Positions 1 through 4,987 of a stretch of 5,034 bases of DNA are shown one piece after another (position 1 is the stretch's first letter; each line of letters begins with the position of its first letter). The notes below the pieces were generated by a model, which did not search any database, had not been told where the DNA came from, and worked only from the letters and a program-made list of their open reading frames with translations. The DNA comes from Stramentimicrobium sp964525625 (GTDB lineage Bacteria; Atribacterota; Phoenicimicrobiia; Phoenicimicrobiales; Stramentimicrobiaceae). The translations under genes were made by a program, and so were the position numbers. Where the stretch lies: contig CAZGKY010000146.1 of the NCBI GenBank assembly GCA_964525625.1, forward strand, positions 1-5,034. Reading direction: 5' to 3'.

Positions 1-45
1 ACACCCTATCCTACACTCTTTCCCTACACGACGCTCTTCCGATCT
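1..45. other. Sequencing adapter (artefact), 5' end
   Basis: Bases 13-45 match the Illumina universal read-1 adapter, recognisable from its start (ACACTCTTTCCC) and its end (GCTCTTCCGATCT). Bases 1-12 are a further tail that is not the usual P5 extension. The whole block is the reverse complement of 4988-5032, so it is library-derived. It should be trimmed; native sequence starts near base 46. Confidence 0.97.
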
Positions 46-97
46 ACCCGATCCTATTTACCAAAAACCTAAAATTTTTCCTAAAAAAATCCTTATT

Positions 98-143
98 ATG
101 GTCTAACATTTAAAAAATAGGGAATAATAAAAATATAAAAGAA
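98..143 (+). repeat. Pilin-flanking repeat, copy A
   Basis: This AT-rich stretch resembles 727-766 downstream of the first pilin. Both have an ATG(G)TCTAA start, an identical ATAGGGAATAAT (117-128 here, 745-756 there) and an identical TATAAAAGAA (134-143 here, 757-766 there); copy A has five extra bases between the last two blocks. Copy B lies just after a pilin stop codon, so copy A may mark the end of another pilin gene lost at the contig edge. It could instead be a shared upstream regulatory element. The rest of 46-258 holds no gene that I can support. Low sequence complexity limits confidence. Confidence 0.45.
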
Positions 144-249
144 AATATTTTTGCTCCTTAATTATTAAAGAAATATATGAAATAATCAATTGTTACTCAT
201 TTCATTACACATTGATTCTTCCTTAAATGAATTCATAAATAAGAAAAAT

Positions 250-253
250 GGAG
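250..253 (+). promoter_or_regulatory. Ribosome binding site that decides the first pilin start
   Basis: GGAG lies five bases before the ATG at 259. The frame is open further upstream to a TTG at 190, but that TTG has no Shine-Dalgarno site and would place 23 extra residues before an already complete prepilin leader. The ATG at 259 is therefore preferred. Confidence 0.75.
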
Positions 254-258
254 AACAA

Positions 259-717
259 ATGGAACCTAAAAAAATAAATAGAAATTTAAACAATAGAGGC
301 TTCACACTCATTGAATTAATGGTGGTAGTGGCCATCATTGGAATTTTGGCTTTCATTGGGCTTAGATTATATGCTGGCCAACAGAATAAATCCAAAGATG
401 CCCTGTTAAAAGGCAATGTTTCTACAATTCACTCACTAATTCAATCTGAATTGGCTGATAATACAGTAAGCAACTTAGATGTTTGGGGAAGGGTAGATGA
501 TATTATTGCTATGTCTGGAATCCATCTTCCTGCTGGCAATCCTCAAGAGACCAATATTCCTGGAATAAATAACTCAGAACCTGAGATTACTGGAAATGGT
601 GGATGGGTCTTTGTCTTTGTCGATGATGTAACTGATCCATTGGTATTTTATATTAATGGCGTTAATGCTGAGGAGACTGGTTGGGTCTTTGCAAATCACC
701 TGGAAGCAAAAAAATAA
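259..717 (+). CDS. Type IV pilin-like protein 1 (prepilin-type N-terminal methylation domain)
   Basis: This is a 152-residue prepilin. The leader has 14 residues, is basic and Asn-rich, and ends in Gly14; cleavage by prepilin peptidase would give a mature protein of 138 residues starting FTLIEL, with the conserved Glu at mature +5. A hydrophobic helix follows (about residues 15-36), then an amphipathic stretch with GLRLYAGQQ and LIQSELAD, then a Gly/Asn-rich, beta-like C-terminal part with a Trp-Val-Phe-Val-Phe segment. There are no cysteines, so the C-terminal disulphide loop of Neisseria/Pseudomonas pilins is absent. The family builds pili or type II secretion pseudopili by assembly through the inner membrane. 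The protein is a close relative of the next gene: 39 of 54 residues are identical from the leader Gly onward. The pilin class is secure. Whether it is a major pilin, a minor pilin or a pseudopilin is not decidable here, and no assembly ATPase or peptidase gene lies in the window. Confidence 0.93.
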   Translation: MEPKKINRNLNNRGFTLIELMVVVAIIGILAFIGLRLYAGQQNKSKDALLKGNVSTIHSLIQSELADNTVSNLDVWGRVDDIIAMSGIHLPAGNPQETNIPGINNSEPEITGNGGWVFVFVDDVTDPLVFYINGVNAEETGWVFANHLEAKK

Positions 718-726
718 TTCTTGATT

Positions 727-766
727 ATGTCTAAAAATATTTATATAGGGAATAATTATAAAAGAA
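727..766 (+). repeat. Pilin-flanking repeat, copy B
   Basis: This second copy of the element at 98-143 begins nine bases after the pilin 1 stop codon. It shares the exact blocks ATAGGGAATAAT and TATAAAAGAA with copy A. A reduced third version may exist after pilin 2, where TATGTCT occurs at 1530-1536 next to a hairpin whose right arm contains ATAGGGG. The element may be ancestral 3' flank duplicated together with the pilin gene. Confidence 0.45.
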
Positions 767-902
767 GCAGTTTACATCTGATAAGATAAAGGACAAATCT
801 TTAAAATAGTAATAGATACAGTAAAGATAGCTAAATTTTTTAAGGAAAGGAAGTGATAATCCTAATAGATTTTAATCTGTTTAGTAGGTCTTATGCATTT
901 AA

Positions 903-930
903 TTGAAAGTAAAAAGCTACTCATTACTAT
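903..930 (+). promoter_or_regulatory. Candidate sigma-70-type promoter for pilin 2
   Basis: TTGAAA (903-908, five of six matches to the -35 consensus) is followed after 16 bases by TACTAT (925-930, four of six matches to the -10). Transcription would begin near 937 and leave a 5' untranslated leader of about 137 bases. In such AT-rich sequence, partial matches arise by chance, so this is tentative. Confidence 0.3.
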
Positions 931-1058
931 CTGAAAAAAATAATCATTACCGATTATTCTGAATACTCAATAATAAATAATATAAAATATTTAAACCAAA
1001 ATTTGAAAACAAAAAACCAAAAACTTTATAACTAAAAATTAAAAAATAATAATAAAAT

Positions 1059-1064
1059 GGGAGG
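1059..1064 (+). promoter_or_regulatory. Strong ribosome binding site of pilin 2
   Basis: GGGAGG lies nine bases before the ATG at 1074 and is a small G-rich island in otherwise nearly pure A/T. It favours 1074 over the second in-frame ATG at 1080, and it is the strongest Shine-Dalgarno site among the window's genes, consistent with high expression of a major subunit. Confidence 0.8.
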
Positions 1065-1073
1065 AAATTTAAA

Positions 1074-1508
1074 ATGTTTATGTACTTACACAAAAATAAA
1101 AAAGGTTTTACTTTAATCGAACTGATGGTCGTCGTGGCCATAATCGGAGTCCTGGCACTTTTAGGGCTGAGACTCTACACCGGTCAGCAAGCCAAAGCCA
1201 AGGAAGCAATCGTGAAAGCCAATGCCGGTACGGTACAGACCTTAATTCAGTCCGAATTAGCCGATGGTCCTGTTGACGATACCGAAGCGGTTAATGTAGC
1301 TGCGGCTGCGGGATTACGCAATCCCTTTGCGGGTACCCCCATGGAAGCTGATGACTTTTTAGTAGAACATAATACACCAGCAGTAACAGATACCAATCGT
1401 GAGGGAGATATTCACATAAATGTAATAGAAAGTGGAGTTCATTTTGAAGTGCAGGGCTACGGACTGGGTGGAATCCCAATTCCGGAAATATTAACTGCCA
1501 GACGTTAA
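1074..1508 (+). CDS. Type IV pilin-like protein 2 (prepilin-type N-terminal methylation domain)
   Basis: This is a 144-residue prepilin with an 11-residue basic leader ending in Gly11, then FTLIEL with Glu at mature +5, a hydrophobic helix (about residues 12-33) and a 133-residue mature chain. It shares GLRLY-x-GQQ and LIQSELAD with pilin 1. The C-terminal half differs: it is acidic, Ala- and Gly-rich, with an Asn-Pro-Phe turn, and it lacks cysteines. The strong ribosome site, the short leader and the terminator straight after it suggest a highly expressed, separately transcribed subunit, perhaps the major pilin; that is inference. The first two thirds of the gene are about 45-57% G+C per 60-base line, far above the flanks. 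In the 15-residue block starting at the leader Gly, ten codons differ from pilin 1 although all residues are identical. This points to an old duplication under strong protein-level selection, or a separate origin, and not to a recent copy. Confidence 0.94.
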   Translation: MFMYLHKNKKGFTLIELMVVVAIIGVLALLGLRLYTGQQAKAKEAIVKANAGTVQTLIQSELADGPVDDTEAVNVAAAAGLRNPFAGTPMEADDFLVEHNTPAVTDTNREGDIHINVIESGVHFEVQGYGLGGIPIPEILTARR

Positions 1509-1537
1509 TCTGTTTTATTTTTGGATCGCTATGTCTG

Positions 1538-1590
1538 AAAAGAGAGGCCCCTATTAGTAAGACCTCAAAGAAATAGGGGTCTCCCTTTTT
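1538..1590 (+). terminator. Rho-independent terminator after pilin 2
   Basis: The left arm 1544-1555 pairs with the right arm 1572-1583 over 12 bp (one G-U pair, four consecutive G-C pairs at its centre). The loop is 16 bases. A short CC precedes a run of five T at 1586-1590, and a matching A run at 1538-1541 makes the hairpin potentially active in both directions. It starts about 30 bases after the pilin 2 stop. The large loop may make it leaky, allowing low read-through into the ligase gene, whose own promoter is not obvious. Confidence 0.8.
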
Positions 1591-1630
1591 ATAGCTATTC
1601 ACATTCATACGATAGGTAAATATTGATAAA

Positions 1631-3694
1631 ATGTTATTAAATATCTTGGCTAATAAAATTCCTCTTTATCTTTTGCAGATATCCTTTCTTTTCATTCCTC
1701 TCTATTTCAATAAAAATGTGTTGCGCTTTCGCATTAACCAGCAGGCAGCACTATATTTTTTTGTTATCTTAATATTATTTTTTTTCTGCTTAAAAACTTT
1801 ATTAGCTAATGGAAAAACTTTTAGTTTATCACATTTTTTCAGGGAATCGCATCATAAGATGATGCTTTTATTCATATTATTAATGATTGTTTCCCTGCTT
1901 ATCAGTCCCTATAAATGGTTGTCCCTTCAGGATTTACTCTTATTTCTTTCCTATTTTCTAATTTATTTTTTGGTTATTGAACTGGTGAAGGATGATAGGC
2001 AGATCTTTCGGATTAACCATACCATGTTTTTATCCGCTTTTATGGTGGCGATCTACACCATAATCCAGTATTATGGTTGGGATCCTTTCATTCCAGAGAT
2101 ACCAAAACTAACTTCTACTATAGGTCAGCGCAACTGGATCTCTAATTTCCTTTTTATGGCAATGCCTATTGCTTTTTTCTATTACCTATTGGAAAAAAAT
2201 TCTAAGCGAAAAGTTTATTATTATATCTTTTTATCCTTGCTTTATATTAATCTACTCATCCTACAAAGTCGAGGCATCTGGATTGCCATAGCACTTGCTG
2301 GATTATTTGGCTTGATCTTTCTTTCCAAGCTAAAACTAGGTGTAATTTTTTTAGTTAATAAAAAATGGTTGCTTTTGCTGGTGGTTACCTTTGTCGTAAT
2401 TAGTGTTATTTATTCTACAGAAAATATTTTTAATAAGAGCCCTTTATTCATAGAAAATAGAATATTACCGGCACTGGAAGGAGAAGATGTTTCTCTTAAT
2501 AAGCGCATTTTAATCTTGTATGTTGCTTATGATATGTTCCGGGAAAATCCCGTTTTTGGCATAGGGATTGGTACTTTTAAAAAGGAATATCTCTATTATC
2601 AGGCAAAAATATTACCAGAATTATTCCCTCGACTTGCTTCCAATTATGCTAATGCTCAGGAAGCACATAACGAATATTTTCAGATATTAGCAGAGTTAGG
2701 AATTATTGGTTTACTTATCTTTTTAACTATCATTTATTTTTTTTATCGCAAGATATTACTTTTCCTGCTAAAGGAGAATATATCATCTAAACAAAAGAGT
2801 ATTTTGTTTGGTTTTTTAATTGGAATAACAGGATTTTTGGTACATTGTCTTTTTACTTTTCCCTTTCATGTTCCAGTTTTGGGAATGACTTTTGCTGGTC
2901 TTTCTGGATTAACCATCGCTTTTTGTAACCATATGGAAAGGTCAGAAAGAAGTGAATTAAAAAGCAGTACAGATAATCAAGAAAAATGTATAAAAAATAC
3001 TAATTCATATTTTGGTAAGGGAATTAAAGGTTTATTAGTAATAATTTTAGTGCTCCTTTCCTTTTATTTACTTAATTTTCTGGTAATTAAACCATACTAT
3101 GCTGAATTACTTTATTTTAGAGGTCTAAGACATACTGTTGATAGTAATTATGAGATGGCTTTAGAAAATTTTGAAAGGGCATATCAACTTAATCCCTATG
3201 ACGGAAAGAATTTGCATGCCCTTGGTGGAACATACTATAATTTACATGATTATGATAAAGCCCAATACTTTTTAACCATAGCAAAACAATATATAACCGA
3301 AGTAAATACCTTTTATAATTTAGGACTAGTTTATAAGGAAACAAATAGAATAGAACTTTCTCTCCAGGAATTTGAAAGAGCAGTTCATCTGGACCCAAAA
3401 CATATCAAATCCTATTATGAACTGGGTTTATTGCATTTTAGTACCGGTCACCTATCTAAAGCAATTGAACAATGGGAAAAAATAATTAAATTTGATCCTT
3501 CTTTTGAAGGTAATTATATAGTTAAATATAACATTGGATTAGTCTATAAGAAAATGAATAATAATAAAAATGCGCTTGTGTACTTTTTGGAAGCTCTTAA
3601 GGAGGCTCCTGAGGATAGCCCGATATTGGAAGATATCGAAAAAGAATTGTTAAGTATTTATCTAAGTAATAAAGCTAACCAAGCATTAGAATAG
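1631..3694 (+). CDS. O-antigen ligase/polymerase-like (Wzy_C) membrane protein with C-terminal TPR repeats
   Basis: This 687-residue protein has about 12-13 hydrophobic segments up to residue 432, a charged linker (about 433-465), one more membrane segment (about 467-485) and about five TPR repeats (roughly 489-522, 523-555, 556-589, 590-623, 627-660). Wzy_C hallmarks are visible: Gly-Gln-Arg-Asn at 165-168, Ser213-Arg214-Gly215 at the start of a helix, a long loop (about 262-345) with Arg292 and NPVFGIGIGTF (306-316), then AHNEY with His346 followed by a hydrophobic helix. In WaaL- and PglL-type enzymes such Arg and His residues are needed to move glycan from undecaprenyl diphosphate to an acceptor on the outer face of the membrane. 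The start is the first ATG after an in-frame stop at 1613; its Shine-Dalgarno site is weak (AGG, 14 bases away). The position 122 bases after a pilin and 277 before another suggests pilin O-glycosylation, with the TPRs perhaps binding the acceptor. A Wzy polymerase or a ligase for another glycan remains possible. Confidence 0.85.
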   Translation: MLLNILANKIPLYLLQISFLFIPLYFNKNVLRFRINQQAALYFFVILILFFFCLKTLLANGKTFSLSHFFRESHHKMMLLFILLMIVSLLISPYKWLSLQDLLLFLSYFLIYFLVIELVKDDRQIFRINHTMFLSAFMVAIYTIIQYYGWDPFIPEIPKLTSTIGQRNWISNFLFMAMPIAFFYYLLEKNSKRKVYYYIFLSLLYINLLILQSRGIWIAIALAGLFGLIFLSKLKLGVIFLVNKKWLLLLVVTFVVISVIYSTENIFNKSPLFIENRILPALEGEDVSLNKRILILYVAYDMFRENPVFGIGIGTFKKEYLYYQAKILPELFPRLASNYANAQEAHNEYFQILAELGIIGLLIFLTIIYFFYRKILLFLLKENISSKQKSILFGFLIGITGFLVHCLFTFPFHVPVLGMTFAGLSGLTIAFCNHMERSERSELKSSTDNQEKCIKNTNSYFGKGIKGLLVIILVLLSFYLLNFLVIKPYYAELLYFRGLRHTVDSNYEMALENFERAYQLNPYDGKNLHALGGTYYNLHDYDKAQYFLTIAKQYITEVNTFYNLGLVYKETNRIELSLQEFERAVHLDPKHIKSYYELGLLHFSTGHLSKAIEQWEKIIKFDPSFEGNYIVKYNIGLVYKKMNNNKNALVYFLEALKEAPEDSPILEDIEKELLSIYLSNKANQALE

Positions 3695-3915
3695 CCAAAT
3701 AGCCAATGAATTTGGATATAGATTAGATTTTTGACAATTTATATTGATTTTTAAAAACTTAATACTTAACAGGCACTATTATTTTCTTCGGTATACATTA
3801 CACTGGAATACTGAAATAAAGCAGCATAATTATAATAAATAAAAGATAATATGCCAGAAGAATTTAACGTTATATAAATATACCTAATAATTTTTTATTG
3901 TTGTCTTTTACCCAT

Positions 3916-3921
3916 TATAAT
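3916..3921 (+). promoter_or_regulatory. Possible -10 element for pilin-like gene 3
   Basis: A perfect TATAAT lies about 50 bases before the ATG at 3972. Only a T-rich hexamer stands at -35 distance, so the match is incomplete. The 277-base spacer 3695-3971 otherwise shows a weak 6-bp hairpin directly after the ligase stop (3695-3715) and an isolated TTGACA at 3731 with no partner. I see no gene in it. Confidence 0.35.
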
Positions 3922-3959
3922 GCTAATATTTAATAAATAGTGAAATAATAGTGAAGGTA

Positions 3960-3964
3960 GAGGT
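3960..3964 (+). promoter_or_regulatory. Ribosome binding site that decides the pilin-like gene 3 start
   Basis: GAGGT ends seven bases before the ATG at 3972. A GTG at 3951 is in frame and would add seven residues, but it lacks a Shine-Dalgarno site and would lengthen a leader that is already typical, so the ATG is chosen. Confidence 0.7.
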
Positions 3965-3971
3965 AATAGCT

Positions 3972-4370
3972 ATGAAAAAGAATAATGAAAAAGGCATTAC
4001 CATCTTAGGTCTAATCATTTTGGTCTTGATTGTCGGAGGAACCATTCTCTATGCACCGCAAGCCTATCAGTATATAATAGACCAGAATATCAGAAGAATT
4101 GTTACCTCTAATGTTCAGTCTGTAGAGTCTGAAATACGTTCTGAGTTAATCAGTAAACATCCTGTTCACATCTGGAATAATATTGATGAAATAATCAAAC
4201 GCTTAAACATCCAGAATCCGGTAAGCCGCGACAAGCAGATCAAAAATGGCTGGAACAGCCCCGGGGAGGTAGTAGTCTCCTTTGATGGTATTAATACCTT
4301 TCGGCTGGATGGTAATGGTCGTGATGGTTCTTCACTTCGCCTCAATATAATTATTCAAAGAACTCCATAA
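3972..4370 (+). CDS. Divergent type IV pilin-like protein 3 lacking Glu+5
   Basis: This is a 132-residue protein with an eight-residue basic leader (MKKNNEKG) and then ITILGL where the classical pilins have FTLIEL, giving a 124-residue mature chain if cut after Gly8. The prepilin peptidase Gly is present, but mature residue 5 is Gly instead of Glu. From the cleavage site it aligns without gaps to pilin 1 over 51 residues (13 identities), including Asn39 and Ser49-Glu50-Leu51. Beyond that, both have Trp, then Asp-x-Ile-Ile, then Asn-Pro, which makes real homology likely. There are no cysteines. In known systems, loss of Glu5 is typical of tip-type minor (pseudo)pilins such as GspK, although those are usually larger. 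A minor or initiating subunit of the same fibre is my inference. A membrane protein that only descends from a pilin is the alternative. The middle of the gene (4201-4320) is near 50% G+C, well above its flanks. Confidence 0.8.
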   Translation: MKKNNEKGITILGLIILVLIVGGTILYAPQAYQYIIDQNIRRIVTSNVQSVESEIRSELISKHPVHIWNNIDEIIKRLNIQNPVSRDKQIKNGWNSPGEVVVSFDGINTFRLDGNGRDGSSLRLNIIIQRTP

Positions 4371-4410
4371 CAACTAACCACTGGATTGCTTTTCAGAAAA
4401 ATAATCTCTC

Positions 4411-4439
4411 TTGTAAAGAGCCCTCAAATATATTATGAT
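4411..4439 (+). promoter_or_regulatory. Candidate promoter of the PIG-L deacetylase gene
   Basis: TTGTAA (4411-4416) and TATGAT (4434-4439, five of six matches to TATAAT) are separated by the ideal 17 bases. Transcription would start near 4446, about 60 bases before the start codon. This is the best-spaced promoter pair I find in the window. A further TATAAT at 4450 has no suitable -35. Confidence 0.42.
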
Positions 4440-4493
4440 ATTACCTAGTTATAATATTGCCAGTTTACTGAACAGACAAACACCTAATAATAA

Positions 4494-4498
4494 AAGGG
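4494..4498 (+). promoter_or_regulatory. Ribosome binding site of the PIG-L deacetylase gene
   Basis: AAGGG ends six bases before the ATG at 4505. Another in-frame ATG at 4499 directly abuts the AAGGG and would leave no spacer, so 4505 is the better start; the difference is only two residues. Confidence 0.65.
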
Positions 4499-4504
4499 AT
4501 GGTT

Positions 4505-4987
4505 ATGGAACAGATAATTAGGAAAATTAGAAGTAATAGAAAATGGCAACTGTCAATTCTGGTTCTGCTCATAGTGGTAGTTTTACTGGGATTTCTGTAT
4601 TTTCGTTCTAATCCAGTATTACCTCAGATGACTATTTACTTTTTAAGTGAGGTTAAACTACCTGAGGCAGGAGATACAGTACTGGTTTTTTCCCCCCATC
4701 CCGATGATGAAACCATTGCCTGTGGTGGATATATTATTGAGTCCATAAAAAGAGGTGCTGAAGTATATATTGTCCTGGTTGCTGATGGAAATCGCCGCAG
4801 TCTTCGTGATTTACGTTATGTAGAATTTGAGAATGCTACTGCTATACTGGGTGTACCCCGGGAAAATCTAGTCTATCTCAATTATCCTGATAGCCGTCTA
4901 GCTTTTCTTAATCCTCTAGCACTGCAAGAAGTGCTAGCCGAACAGATAGAAAAGATTAAACCCAATATTCTCTTCTATCCCCATCCT
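4505..4987 (+). CDS. PIG-L/LmbE-family N-acetyl-sugar deacetylase, membrane-anchored (3' truncated)
   Basis: Only the first 161 residues are present, because the insert ends in adapter; the missing C-terminus is not a biological truncation. A basic N-terminus (Arg6, Lys7, Arg9, Arg12, Lys13) precedes one membrane segment (about residues 14-33), so by the positive-inside rule the enzyme domain should lie outside the cytoplasmic membrane. The catalytic domain begins near residue 56 with SPHPDDE. By analogy with MshB, His65 and Asp68 bind zinc and Asp67 is the general base. GlyGly at 74-75, the LVADGN strand end, an Arg-x3-Glu-x3-Ala-x2-Leu-Gly helix and a Pro-Asp after it also fit the family. 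The sequence stops at Phe-Tyr-Pro-His-Pro, just before the usual His-x-Asp-His motif with the third zinc ligand. Family members remove acetyl groups from N-acetylglucosamine-type sugars. Here the substrate may be a surface or pilin-linked glycan, which is inference. Confidence 0.88.

Larger units (their letters stand above)
718..1073. other. 356-base AT-rich intergenic region between pilins 1 and 2
   Basis: I see no convincing gene here. The region holds repeat copy B (727-766), an imperfect dyad at 861-888 (AGATT/AATCT core with outer CCT/AGG arms), a candidate promoter at 903-930, and then about 140 bases of almost pure A/T leading to the pilin 2 ribosome binding site. The last full line before the start (1021-1080) is only about 13% G+C. 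No clear terminator follows pilin 1, so read-through into pilin 2 is possible. Confidence 0.6.

Noticed and set aside
46..113. Possible 3' end of an upstream gene (open frame from about 48 to the stop at 111-113)
   Set aside because: Fewer than 22 codons remain, they are Lys/Leu/Phe-rich as expected from random A/T sequence, and they do not resemble the pilin C-termini here.
853..906. GTG-started 17-codon open frame (possible leader peptide) after AAGGAAAGGAA
   Set aside because: The purine-rich run almost touches the GTG, leaving too little spacer. The peptide has no recognisable feature, and no attenuator-like hairpin pair follows.
947..1141. Minus-strand open frame over the pilin 2 promoter region
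   Set aside because: It consists of Phe/Tyr/Leu runs produced by A/T-rich DNA and overlaps the pilin 2 start antisense. It has no ribosome site or family resemblance.
3695..3715. Hairpin CCAAAT/ATTTGG directly after the ligase stop as a terminator
   Set aside because: The stem is only 6 bp and AT-rich, and the T run starts about 13 bases after it. It is too weak to call.
3731..3766. Consensus TTGACA as a promoter for pilin-like gene 3
   Set aside because: At 16-18 bases downstream there is only AAAACT-like sequence; the nearest TAATAC is 23 bases away, too far for a normal promoter.
4402..4424. Small hairpin CTCTT/AAGAG after pilin-like gene 3 as a terminator
   Set aside because: It has only 5 bp with a 3-base loop and no T run after it, and it overlaps the better-supported promoter candidate at 4411-4439.
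4686..4697. T6C6 tract just before the HPDDE codons as a phase-variation switch
   Set aside because: Six-base homopolymers are short for slippage switching and the frame is intact. Without reads of other lengths there is no support.
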